This document shows, piece by piece, positions 1-6,890 of a stretch of 9,612 bases of DNA. The DNA comes from an uncultured Verrucomicrobiota bacterium (GTDB lineage: Bacteria > Verrucomicrobiota > Verrucomicrobiia > Chthoniobacterales > SZAS-18). Both the position numbers and the translations under genes were made by a program. Below the pieces are notes generated by a model. The model was not told the origin of the DNA and searched no databases. It worked only from the letters and a program-made list of their open reading frames with translations. Position 1 is the stretch's first letter, and every line of letters begins with the position of its first letter. The stretch is taken from positions 1 to 9,612 of the forward strand of contig CALMOL010000400.1 of the NCBI GenBank assembly GCA_937871685.1. The letters are read 5' to 3'.

Positions 1-325
1 GAAGCACGCCGGGCGCAGGCGTGGCCCCAGGAGCCGGGGGCGCCATGGCCGGCGTGGTAGAAGGCAAGCGGATGTTTGAGCCGGTGCTCTGGTGCGCGTA
101 AAGCCAAGCGAGCAGCAGCGTCAGCAGGAAGAAGACGATGCCCAAGGTCTGCGTGGCTTTTTGGAGCACATCCGTGGTGCGCGCGCCAAAGAGATCCGAG
201 GTCATCCCTCCGCCGAAGGCCGCGCCGAGACCCTCGTTCTTGGGGCGCTGCATGAGCACCAGCACCACCAGCAACAGGCAGAGCAGAAGGTGGAAACCGA
301 TGAGAACGTTGATCAGGATGTTCAT
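1..325 (-). CDS. secG: Preprotein translocase subunit SecG (C-terminus cut by window edge)
   Basis: SecG is the small inner-membrane partner of the SecYE channel and assists SecA-driven protein export. Reading leftward from the ATG at 325-323, 108 codons are visible without a stop. Residues about 3-25 form a first hydrophobic helix. It is followed by the cytosolic loop typical of SecG (MQRPKNEGLGAAFGGG, about 25-40), then a second hydrophobic helix (about 59-77, IVFFLLTLLLAWLYA). The tail from about residue 88 is rich in Pro, Ala and Thr, a common low-complexity ending, and its stop lies outside the window. The family is usually 75-130 residues, so little is missing. No clear Shine-Dalgarno precedes the start. 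Family identity rests on the two-helix layout plus the loop motif. Confidence 0.93.
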   Translation of the reverse strand, partial: MNILINVLIGFHLLLCLLLVVLVLMQRPKNEGLGAAFGGGMTSDLFGARTTDVLQKATQTLGIVFFLLTLLLAWLYAHQSTGSNIRLPSTTPAMAPPAPGATPAPGVL

Positions 326-372
326 TGCAGACGAAAGGGCAGCCGGCGGGGCGGCCGGGGAAAAAGGCGCGC

Positions 373-401
373 AAGATGGCGTGGACGCCCCCGGTTGTAA
401 A
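373..401 (-). promoter_or_regulatory. Possible sigma-70-type promoter for secG
   Basis: On the minus strand TTTACA (401-396) matches five of six bases of the -35 consensus. It is followed after 17 bp by CATCTT (378-373), which matches only three of six at -10. It lies about 50 bases upstream of the secG start. The spacing is ideal but the -10 is poor, so this is a weak prediction in a G+C-rich genome. Confidence 0.25.
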
Positions 402-433
402 ACAATCTCCTCCCTGGTCGAAACCGCGGGACC

Positions 434-587
434 GTGGATCAGCCACAGATTCGCGCAGATTAAAGGAGATTTGGGGAGACCGGGCCGACCGTGCTGTGCG
501 CAAGGCGAGAGTGGCAATGGGAAGGGCCGCTGCGCCTCTCATCCCCCGTAATCTGAAGAAATCTGCGCAAATCTGTGGTGAATCCGC
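434..587. repeat. Long imperfect inverted repeat in the secG-uvsE spacer
   Basis: The arms at 434-479 and 542-587 are inverted copies matching at 33 of 46 positions by hand alignment, separated by a 62-base loop. The core CCACAGATTYGCGCAGATT matches at 18 of 19. The arms consist of repeated CAGATT words and are less G+C-rich than the flanking DNA. The element sits between the uvsE stop (640) and the secG start (325) and fills most of that 314-base gap. It is too long, and lacks the T-run, to be a simple terminator. A dispersed intergenic repeat or the remnant of a small mobile element is likelier. Confidence 0.8.
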
Positions 588-639
588 CAAGCGGCGTTCC
601 TCATCGCTTGGCCGCGGCTTGACCAGGGTTGGCGTTCTT

Positions 640-1677
640 TTATGCCGCCGCCAGCGCTTCGGCGGGCACTTCCACCTCGGCTGGCTCGTCGGCTGGTGCG
701 GACGGAGCGATGCCGAATTGGGCCGCCACGTCGGGCGCGTAGCGGGCGAGATCGTCGCGCAGGCGGCGCAGGGCGAGGTCCTTCACCTTGGCCTCCAGCA
801 TCACGTCGAACTCCGCGTCGCGCAGCTCGCGCAGCCACGAGATGAACACGAAGGGGTCCACGTAGTCCGCGTGCCCGCTCCACAGCGGCGGCAGGAGCAC
901 GGTCTTGAGCTTCTTGGTCTTACGATCGCGCTGCTCCACCTCGCGCATCTGGGTGCGTGGCGAGGAGAAGTGGTGTTTGGGTCGCACGCCCGCCGGCCAC
1001 GTCCGCAGGAAGCGACGAAACGCCTCGGCGGCGGGCAGTCCCTCCGGGTTCAGGCAGCAATGGTGCTGGTGATCGAAAATCAGCGGCACGCCGGTCTTCT
1101 CATGGATCGCGAGGACGTCGGCGGCGGAGAAAGAGGTGTCGTCATTCTCCAGCACGAGGCGGCGGCGCACCGCGGGCGAGAGCGTCTCGTAGGCCGCGGC
1201 CCAGCGGTCCCGCGCGGCGGGCCGGTCGCCATACACGCCGCCGACGTGGATCACCACCACGGCCTCTGGCCCGCAGCCCATGCCGTCGAGAATGGCCGCC
1301 TGCATCTCCAAGTCGAGGATGCTCTTGCGGGTGAGCTCGGGCGCGGGGCCGTTGATGACGATGTATTGCGAGGGATGCAGCGAAAGACGCAGGCCCTGCC
1401 GGCGCGCGCGCGCGCCCAGCGCGGCCAGTTCCTTCTCGCACTCGCCGATCTGCCCGTGGAACTGCGGCATGTCCGGATGCGTGCAGTAGGGCGCGAGATC
1501 GGACGACATCCGATACATCGTGATGCCGGCTTCCTCGAGGTAATCGAACACCTTCGCCAGGTAGCCGAGCGACACGCGCAGGTGCGGCGAGTTCTTGTGG
1601 CGCCGCGTGTCGGCCGCCTTCAATCCCTCGCGCCCGAGCACGAGCACGGCGAAGCCGAGTTTTCGAGGAGAGGGCAT
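640..1677 (-). CDS. uvsE: UV damage endonuclease UvsE/UvdE
   Basis: This 345-residue TIM-barrel endonuclease is predicted to nick DNA immediately 5' of UV photoproducts, starting an alternative excision repair that is independent of UvrABC. Visible family motifs in order are YRMSSDLAPY (55-64), His74 in MPQFHGQ, SLHPSQYIVING with His101, Gln104 and Tyr105 (99-110), VIHVGGVYGD with His144 (142-151), LVLENDD with Glu177 (174-180), IFDHQHH with Asp202 and His205 (200-206), KHHFSSPR (234-241), SGHADYVDP (267-275) and Glu295 in MLEAK. These match the metal-binding and catalytic residues known for the Thermus enzyme. The C-terminal 25 residues are Ala/Pro/Glu-rich and probably unstructured. The ATG at 1677 begins the usual RKLGFAV opening. 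It is followed by secG and preceded by the DHH gene on the same strand, but repeats separate all three, so cotranscription is uncertain. Confidence 0.95.
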   Translation of the reverse strand: MPSPRKLGFAVLVLGREGLKAADTRRHKNSPHLRVSLGYLAKVFDYLEEAGITMYRMSSDLAPYCTHPDMPQFHGQIGECEKELAALGARARRQGLRLSLHPSQYIVINGPAPELTRKSILDLEMQAAILDGMGCGPEAVVVIHVGGVYGDRPAARDRWAAAYETLSPAVRRRLVLENDDTSFSAADVLAIHEKTGVPLIFDHQHHCCLNPEGLPAAEAFRRFLRTWPAGVRPKHHFSSPRTQMREVEQRDRKTKKLKTVLLPPLWSGHADYVDPFVFISWLRELRDAEFDVMLEAKVKDLALRRLRDDLARYAPDVAAQFGIAPSAPADEPAEVEVPAEALAAA

Positions 1678-1713
1678 CGCTGGTGAATCGCGCGCGGGAG
1701 GGTGGATGCGGGG

Positions 1714-1830
1714 GAGGTGAATCGTGAATGGTGAGTCGTGAATCGTCGCAAGCGGTGGTGATCCTCAACGACCAATGTGTTCACCGATCCACGACTGGCC
1801 TGCCACGATTCACCATTCACGATTCACCTC
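1714..1830. repeat. Inverted repeat of GTGAATCG words in the uvsE-DHH spacer
   Basis: The arms at 1714-1740 and 1804-1830 are inverted copies matching at 26 of 27 positions, around a 63-base loop. Each arm is made of short direct repeats (GTGAATCGTGAATGGTGA), and a further partial copy of GGTGAATCG occurs at about 1682-1690. The right arm ends 10 bases past the DHH gene stop, and the left arm lies 36 bases upstream of the uvsE start. Any uvsE promoter must therefore lie in or beside the repeat. If transcribed, it would fold into a strong hairpin in the uvsE leader. Confidence 0.85.
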
Positions 1831-1840
1831 TCCGCCGCTC

Positions 1841-2977
1841 TCACGCTTCCTTCACCATCATCTCGCTCCCGAATCCTAGTCCCCGCGCCCATTCGTTCCA
1901 CACGGTGATGGGCAGCGCGCCGCCGGCGGCTTGGTCGTGGCCGTTGCCGTAGTGGAGCGGGTCGGCGCCCTCGGGACGGTGGGCGCGCAGGAAGGTGATG
2001 AGGTTGCGGTCGCGGCCGCAGCGGCCGGAAAAATGGACCCAGCCGGGGCGGAAGCCGGTGTTCACGCCGAAGACGAAATGCTTCGGCAGGCGCGTGCGCC
2101 AAATCTGCGCCACGAGCGGATGCACCTGGCAGGGCGTGTGGATGCGGACCATCGCCACCTCCTTGCCCTCGCCGACCGTGCCGAAGCGCGGCGGGGCCTT
2201 CTTCGCCTCGGCGTAGGCGGCGGCCACTTCCTCGCGGGCGGCGCGTAACTCGGCGGTTTCGGGGTGATCGCCGGAAATGATTTCGCGTGGCTCGCGGCAG
2301 CGCCGCAGCAGGCGGAGGGCCGGCGTAGCGTCGCCGGAGGCGGCGCGGCGGGGGGCGTTGAGGAGCGTGGTGGCTTCGCGCAGGACGGTGGCTTTGTATT
2401 TCTTCTTCGCGCGGGCAAACAGCGAGAAGGGCGCCTTATCGCCGAGATCGGAGAGAAGGGAGATGGCGGCAAGCCAGTCGAGTTCGGGATCGTCCGGCGG
2501 CTCGCTGCCGTCTTCTCCTGGCGCCGGGCCGGCGCACCAGTAGGCGAGCAGGCCGGAGGTGGGCGTCGGCTCCAGGCCGTAGCCGGACACCACGGCGGCC
2601 GGCGCACCGGGCAGGCCAGCGGGCTTGTGGTGATCGATGAAGAGCGTGGGCGCGGCAGATTCCGGCAGCACCGGTTCGGCGCGGACGCCGAGATCGCACA
2701 CCGCCAGCGCGATGGGCGCCCGGCCGCCGCCGAGGCGGAGAAGCAGCGCGCGGCCCTCGGCGTCCCAGGCGTTGCCGCCCTTGCCGGTCACGGCCACTTC
2801 GACGCAGCCGCCGTCGCGTTCCCACGCGCGAGCGAGCAGCGCGCCGACGGCAAGGCCGTCGCCGTCCGAGTGGCAAAGGATCGAGAGCGGCGCTCCCTCC
2901 GGCACCGATGCGCGGAATGCCGCGAAGCGAGCACGCGCCTCGCGGATGAATGCGGAGGTGGATTCCGTGTCGGACAT
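1841..2977 (-). CDS. DHH/DHHA1-family phosphoesterase (RecJ-like, function unassigned)
   Basis: This 378-residue protein carries the metal-binding motifs of the DHH phosphoesterase superfamily. They are LSILCHSDGDGLAVGALL (31-48), an Asp in VCDLG (93-97), FIDHHKP (113-119) and an acidic SLLSDLGD segment (173-180). A C-terminal GNGHDQAAGG (344-353) resembles the glycine/histidine substrate-binding motif of DHHA1 domains. Members include RecJ exonuclease, NrnA oligoribonucleases and cyclic-dinucleotide hydrolases, and the sequence does not show which activity applies. It is much shorter than RecJ (about 570 residues). No signal peptide is seen, so it should be cytoplasmic. I chose the ATG at 2977 over one 20 codons upstream because GGTGGG lies 3-8 bases before it and the extra residues look unlike protein. 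oxyR ends 76 bases upstream on the same strand; that gap holds a perfect 12-bp palindrome, CGGGCCGGCCCG, at 2998-3009. Confidence 0.85.
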   Translation of the reverse strand: MSDTESTSAFIREARARFAAFRASVPEGAPLSILCHSDGDGLAVGALLARAWERDGGCVEVAVTGKGGNAWDAEGRALLLRLGGGRAPIALAVCDLGVRAEPVLPESAAPTLFIDHHKPAGLPGAPAAVVSGYGLEPTPTSGLLAYWCAGPAPGEDGSEPPDDPELDWLAAISLLSDLGDKAPFSLFARAKKKYKATVLREATTLLNAPRRAASGDATPALRLLRRCREPREIISGDHPETAELRAAREEVAAAYAEAKKAPPRFGTVGEGKEVAMVRIHTPCQVHPLVAQIWRTRLPKHFVFGVNTGFRPGWVHFSGRCGRDRNLITFLRAHRPEGADPLHYGNGHDQAAGGALPITVWNEWARGLGFGSEMMVKEA

Positions 2978-3053
2978 TACCCACCAGAAACGCGCGCCGG
3001 GCCGGCCCGAGATGCCGCGCCTGCCTCGGTGCCGCAATTTGGCCGGCCGGCGG

Positions 3054-3938
3054 CTACCGCCAGGAGCGACGATCCACCAGCCGGAGGAACTCGCTCGCGG
3101 ACCGGCCGAGCGGGCGCTGCCGGGGCCAGACCGCCACGATCTGGCGCGTGGGGCGCGGGGCCTTCAGCGGGCGGAATTCCACGAGCGGGGAACGCGCGGC
3201 CCGCGTGGCCATGGCCGGGACGAGCGCAAGCCCGAAGCCGGAGGCGACGAGCGCCTGGATCGTTTCCAATTGGGAACTGCGAAAGCTGATCGCCGGCGTG
3301 ACATCTTGCCGTTCGCAGAATCGCAGCACTTGGTCGCCCAGGCAGTGACCATCTTTCATCACGATGAAGCGCTGGCCGTCCAGGTCCGCGGCGCGCAGGG
3401 CAGTCCGCTTGGCGAGCGCATGGCCGGCCGGCAGGGCCAGCAGCAGATCCTCGGTGAAAAGCTCCCGCACCTCCAGGCGCTCGTCGCTGATTGGGTTGCT
3501 GGCGAGCGCGAAATCGACCTCATAAGTGCGGGCCAATTGCAGGAGCCGCGCCGTCGTGTCCTCCTGCACCACGATCTCCACGCCGGGATAGCGGCCGGTG
3601 AAAGCCACCAAGACCTCCGGCAGCAGGTAGGGCGCGATGGTCGGCAGCACGCCGATGGTCAGCGTGCCGCGGTGCAGATCGGTAGCTTCCGTCGCGTCGC
3701 GTCGCGCGAGATCGACTTCCTCCAGGATGCGGAGCGCCCGCGGCAGGAAGGACTCGCCCGCCGCCGTCAGCCGGGCCTCGCGCTGCATGCGGTCGAACAG
3801 GCGCTCGCCCAGCTCCTCCTCCAGCTTCTGGATCTGCTGCGAGAGCGAGGGCTGCGCGACGTGGCACTGCTCCGCCGCGCGGGAGAAATTCCCGGTCCGG
3901 GCGACCGCCACCACGTAGCGGAGTTGATGCATCTCCAT
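3054..3938 (-). CDS. oxyR: Peroxide-sensing LysR-family regulator OxyR
   Basis: OxyR is a tetrameric LysR-type regulator that activates catalase and peroxidase genes when hydrogen peroxide forms an intramolecular disulfide. The 294 residues show an N-terminal winged helix-turn-helix (about 3-62, with SRAAEQCHVAQPSLSQQIQKLE), a linker helix and a periplasmic-binding-fold effector domain (about 91-290). The decisive motif is MKDGHCLGDQVLRFC. Its two cysteines fall at residues 199 and 208, the same numbers as the redox pair of E. coli OxyR, which separates it from ordinary LysR regulators. The gene diverges from katA, as expected. The start is either the ATG at 3938 or a second ATG two codons inside (3932); both give the standard HQLRY opening. 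Neither has a well-spaced ribosome binding site. Confidence 0.94.
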   Translation of the reverse strand: MEMHQLRYVVAVARTGNFSRAAEQCHVAQPSLSQQIQKLEEELGERLFDRMQREARLTAAGESFLPRALRILEEVDLARRDATEATDLHRGTLTIGVLPTIAPYLLPEVLVAFTGRYPGVEIVVQEDTTARLLQLARTYEVDFALASNPISDERLEVRELFTEDLLLALPAGHALAKRTALRAADLDGQRFIVMKDGHCLGDQVLRFCERQDVTPAISFRSSQLETIQALVASGFGLALVPAMATRAARSPLVEFRPLKAPRPTRQIVAVWPRQRPLGRSASEFLRLVDRRSWR

Positions 3939-3973
3939 AGGCCGTGCCTATGCTTCCCCAAGGAAACGGGTAT
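3937..3973. promoter_or_regulatory. OxyR operator between oxyR and katA
   Basis: The E. coli OxyR site is four ATAG/CTAT-type elements separated by seven bases. Here ATAG (3937-3940), N7, CTAT (3948-3951), N7, CAAG (3959-3962), N7, GTAT (3970-3973) keeps exactly that spacing. The first two elements are perfect, the fourth has one mismatch and the third has two, giving 13 of 16 consensus positions. The first element overlaps the first base of the ATG at 3938. OxyR bound there should block its own gene while activating katA, unless the internal oxyR start is the one used. The motif and spacing are seen directly; binding is inferred. Confidence 0.7.
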
Positions 3974-4009
3974 TTCAACTATGCCACCCGCGCGGTTGGC
4001 TGCGGGATC

Positions 4010-5512
4010 ATGAGCTCTCCCCATTCCGCCCCGCCGCAGATGACCACCACGGGCGGCAACCCCGTCGCCGACAACCAGAATTCCATCTCCGCCGGGCCGC
4101 GCGGGCCGCTGCTGATGCAGGACTATCAGCTCCTCGAGAAGCTGGCGCACCAGAACCGCGAGCGCATCCCCGAGCGCACCGTCCACGCCAAGGGCTCGGC
4201 CGCCTACGGCACGCTGACCATCACGCACGACATCACGCGCTACACCAAGGCCGCCGTGTTCAAGCCCGGCGCCCAGACCGAGGCGCTGCTGCGCTTCTCC
4301 ACCGTGGCCGGCGAGCGCGGCGCGGCGGATGCCGAGCGCGACGTGCGCGGCTTCGCGCTCAAGTTCTACACCGAGGAGGGCAACTGGGACCTCGTGGGCA
4401 ACAACACGCCGGTCTTCTTCGTGCGCGATCCGCTCAAGTTCCCCGACTTCATCCACACGCAGAAGCGCCACCCGAAGACGAACCTGCGCAGCCCCAAGGC
4501 CATGTGGGATTTCTGGTCGCTCTCGCCCGAGAGCCTGCACCAGGTGACCATCCTGATGTCGGACCGCGGCCTGCCGAAGAGCCTGCGCCACGTCAACGGC
4601 TACGGCTCCCACACCTTCTCCCTCATCAACGCGCAGAACGAGCGCTTCTGGGTGAAGTTCCACTTCAAGACTCTGCAAGGCATCGAGACGATGACCAACG
4701 CCGAGGGCGAGGCCATCATCGCGCACGACCGCGAAAGCTCGCAGCGCGACCTCTTCGAGGCCATCGAGCGCGGCGAGTTCCCGAAGTGGAAGCTCAGCGT
4801 GCAGATCATGCCCGAGGCTGACGCCGAGACCTACCAGTGGAATCCCTTCGACCTCACCAAGGTGTGGCCGCACGGCGATTATCCGCTCATCGAAGTCGGC
4901 ATCCTGGAGCTAAACCGCAACCCGGAGAACTACTTCGCCGAGGTGGAACAGTCCGCCTTTTCCCCGTCGAACATCGTGCCCGGCATCGGCTTCTCGCCGG
5001 ACAAGATGCTCCAGGCCCGCATCTTCGCCTACGCCGACGCGCACCGCTATCGCGTGGGCACGCACTACGAGCTGCTGCCGGTGAACCGGCCCAAGTCGCC
5101 GGTGCGCACCTATCACCTCGACGGCCCGATGCGCTTCGACGCGCCCAAGGGCACCGATGCCTACTACGAGCCGAACTCCTTCGGCGGGCCGACCGAGAAC
5201 GAGCGCTTCGCCGAGCCGCCGCTCAAGATCTCCGGCGACGCTGATCGCTACTCCCACCGCGACGGCAACGACGACTACACGCAGCCGGGCAACCTCTTCC
5301 GCCTGATGTCGCCGCACCAGCAGGAGCAGCTCTTCTCCAACATCGCCGGCGCCATGCAGGGCGTGCCGCCCGAGATCGTGCAGCGCCAGCTCGGCCACTT
5401 CCACCGCGCCGATCCGGCCTACGCCGCGGGCGTCGCCAAGGCGCTCGAGTTCGAGTGGAAGCCCACGCCGTCGAACGACTCCGTGCCCACCATGGCCGGC
5501 GCCACGGCTTGA
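4010..5512 (+). CDS. katA: Monofunctional heme catalase
   Basis: Catalase dismutates hydrogen peroxide to water and oxygen with a heme b cofactor. With the ATG at 4010 the protein has 500 residues, typical of small-subunit (clade 3) catalases. Recognisable parts are the VADNQNSISAGPRGPLLMQDY amino arm (about 19-39), RTVHAKGSAAYG with the distal catalytic His59, VGNNTPVFFVRDP with the catalytic Asn near 131-132, and RIFAYADAHRYRVG (337-350) with the proximal heme ligand Tyr341. No signal peptide is seen, so it should be cytoplasmic. The frame stays open upstream to a GTG at 3944, but that would put the OxyR operator inside the coding region. The ATG at 4010 leaves room for a promoter; the ATG at 4040 is a reasonable alternative. 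No good ribosome binding site marks any of them. The ankyrin gene starts 23 bases downstream. Confidence 0.96.
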   Translation: MSSPHSAPPQMTTTGGNPVADNQNSISAGPRGPLLMQDYQLLEKLAHQNRERIPERTVHAKGSAAYGTLTITHDITRYTKAAVFKPGAQTEALLRFSTVAGERGAADAERDVRGFALKFYTEEGNWDLVGNNTPVFFVRDPLKFPDFIHTQKRHPKTNLRSPKAMWDFWSLSPESLHQVTILMSDRGLPKSLRHVNGYGSHTFSLINAQNERFWVKFHFKTLQGIETMTNAEGEAIIAHDRESSQRDLFEAIERGEFPKWKLSVQIMPEADAETYQWNPFDLTKVWPHGDYPLIEVGILELNRNPENYFAEVEQSAFSPSNIVPGIGFSPDKMLQARIFAYADAHRYRVGTHYELLPVNRPKSPVRTYHLDGPMRFDAPKGTDAYYEPNSFGGPTENERFAEPPLKISGDADRYSHRDGNDDYTQPGNLFRLMSPHQQEQLFSNIAGAMQGVPPEIVQRQLGHFHRADPAYAAGVAKALEFEWKPTPSNDSVPTMAGATA

Positions 5513-5535
5513 TTCGCCCTGCGATCCCACGAGCC

Positions 5536-6081
5536 ATGCAAGCCGTCGTCACCGAAGCGGAGGAGCAGCGCTACGCCGAGCTCCAGCTCCTCGCGCTCGA
5601 TTGCGCGCGCGGCGGGCAAACCGAAACGCTGGCCGCGATGCTGGCGTCCGGCCTGCCCGCTAACCTCGCCGACTCCAAGGGGCAGACGCTGCTGATGCTC
5701 GCCTCTTATCACGGCCACCTCGACACGACGCGCCTCCTGCTGGAGCGCGGCGCCGAGGTGGACCGGCGGAACGACCGCGGCCAAACGCCCCTCGGCGGCG
5801 TGGCCTTCAAAGGAGAGCTGGAAATCGTCTCGCTCCTCCTCGACCACGGCGCCGAGATCGACGCGGACCAAGGCGGCGGCATGACCCCGCTGATGCTGGC
5901 CGCGATGTTCGGCCGCACCCGCGTGGTCGATTTGCTCAGCGCCCGCGGCGCCTCGCCGCAACGCCGGAACCGCCTCGGCCTTTCCGCCGGCTGGATGGCC
6001 CGCGTTTCCGGCTGGGTCGTCCGAATCTTCCGCCGCTTCGGCTCTTCGTCGCCGTCTCTTCCTGCCCAAACCAGATCATGA
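5536..6081 (+). CDS. Ankyrin-repeat protein, probable catalase accessory factor
   Basis: This 181-residue protein consists mostly of ankyrin repeats: a degenerate first unit (about 16-47), then units at about 48-80 (GQTLLMLASYHGHLDTTRLLLERGAEVD), 81-113 (GQTPLGGVAFKGELEIVSLLLDHGAEID) and 115-147 (MTPLMLAAMFGRTRVVDLLSARGA). The last 30 residues are basic and Ser/Pro-rich. There is no signal peptide or membrane helix. It follows katA by 23 bases and overlaps the next gene, so an operon is likely. In Pseudomonas aeruginosa an ankyrin protein (AnkB) encoded beside katB supports catalase activity. In Campylobacter jejuni the ankyrin protein Cj1386, beside katA, is linked to heme delivery. A similar role here is inferred from position, not proven by sequence. 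The ATG at 5536 was chosen because an upstream start would overlap katA. Confidence 0.88.
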   Translation: MQAVVTEAEEQRYAELQLLALDCARGGQTETLAAMLASGLPANLADSKGQTLLMLASYHGHLDTTRLLLERGAEVDRRNDRGQTPLGGVAFKGELEIVSLLLDHGAEIDADQGGGMTPLMLAAMFGRTRVVDLLSARGASPQRRNRLGLSAGWMARVSGWVVRIFRRFGSSSPSLPAQTRS

Positions 6082-6335
6082 ACTCGCAGTATCCTTCCCT
6101 TCTCACGCGCGACACCCAGTCCGGCCTCACGCTGGCCGGCCAGCTGGCGGACCGCCTCCACCAGCAGATCGAGCGTTCCGCCGAATCGGTGGAGCGCCCA
6201 GGCGGCACAAACTACCGCGCGACCGCGCCGGTCTCGCGCGAGGTGATCGCCGGCATCCTGTTCTACGCGATCGCCGCCGCCAACGAAGGCTGGAGCGGCG
6301 CGCCTTCCGTCACCCACGGCGAGCTTCGCGCTTGA
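6078..6335 (+). CDS. Small protein of unknown function, third gene of the catalase operon
   Basis: I do not recognise this 85-residue product. Its ATG overlaps the stop of the ankyrin gene as ATGA, a classic arrangement for translational coupling, which is the main support that it is real. The sequence is soluble-looking: a helical, charged segment (about 18-40, with LADRLHQQIERSAESVE), then a Gly/Asn/Thr turn and a moderately hydrophobic helix (about 52-68, SREVIAGILFYAIAAANEG). There are no cysteines and no signal peptide, and no catalytic motif is visible. Its position suggests a role linked to catalase or the ankyrin protein, but that is only context. The frame could be fortuitous in such G+C-rich DNA. 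Confidence 0.6.
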   Translation: MNSQYPSLLTRDTQSGLTLAGQLADRLHQQIERSAESVERPGGTNYRATAPVSREVIAGILFYAIAAANEGWSGAPSVTHGELRA

Positions 6336-6422
6336 GCGTCACGGAAGTTGCTGAATCGTTTGGCGGGGAGAAAAACAGGCGGCGGCAACCCCCCCACCGG
6401 CGACTTCTGGACGCGAGCCAAG

Positions 6423-6810
6423 GTCAGATGGGGTCCCATCTGAGTGCAGATGACCCCTCATCTGCACTCAGATGCCTCCCCGTCTGCGTTCAGACGAAAA
6501 GGTTCTGAGTTCAGACGGTTTTCGTCTGCGTGCAGACCAACTTCGTCTGCGTTCAGATGGTTTTGATCTGCACTCAGATGAAAGGCTTCTGCGTTCAGAT
6601 GCCGGCCATCTGCGTTCAGACGAACTTCGTCTGAGTGCAGATGGTTTTGGTCTGAGTGCAGATCAAGTGCGTCTGCGTTCAGATGTCCGAGTTCTGAGTG
6701 CAGACGAAACTCATCTGAGTGCAGATGAAATCCATCTGAACTCAGATGAAAGTCATCTGACCTCGGAGGACGATTGCCTCGCCTCAGATCCTCCCCTTCT
6801 GGAGCCGGGT
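6423..6810. repeat. Tandem array of 14-bp hyphenated palindromes at 21-bp period
   Basis: Fifteen copies of RTCTG-N4-CAGAY-type 14-mers (first base A, G or T) start at 6438, 6460, 6482, then every 21 bases from 6503 to 6734. TCTG and CAGA are invariant in all 15. The central four bases vary (AGTG, CACT, CGTT, AGTT, CGTG, AACT). Spacers are 8 bases around the first copies and 7 afterwards, and differ strongly in sequence, with GGTTTTG/C recurring three times and GAAA-starting spacers five times. Three decayed units follow at 6755, 6776 and 6797, and a half copy precedes at 6423-6429. The repeat is visibly poorer in G+C than its surroundings. Translated forward it gives heptads of the form L-x-S/A-D-x-x-x, and the reverse strand gives a similar heptad, so coding is doubtful. 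Confidence 0.95.
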
Positions 6811-6890
6811 GAAGTCCGCCTAAACGGCGTGGCTGGGCCGGACAGAGCGCGGCAGCTCCCTGCCAGCGGCACCGCGAACGGCGCCCGCCG

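Noticed and set aside
325..1686. Long open frame on the plus strand across the uvsE locus
   Set aside because: It is antisense to uvsE, which carries complete family motifs; the forward product is Arg/His-rich low-complexity sequence typical of a G+C-rich shadow frame.
3944..4009. Extended katA amino terminus from the GTG at 3944
   Set aside because: The 22 extra codons overlap the OxyR operator and do not resemble catalase N-termini.
2264..4013. Two long plus-strand open frames opposite the DHH gene and oxyR
   Set aside because: Both DHH and OxyR motifs are intact on the minus strand, and the plus-strand products show no domain pattern.
3767..4873. Minus-strand open frame of 368 codons opposite katA
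   Set aside because: It is antisense to unmistakable catalase sequence, and the product is a Val/Leu/Arg/Gly-rich shadow.
6423..6810. CRISPR array
   Set aside because: Repeats are 14 bp with 7-8-base spacers, far too short, and no cas gene is near.
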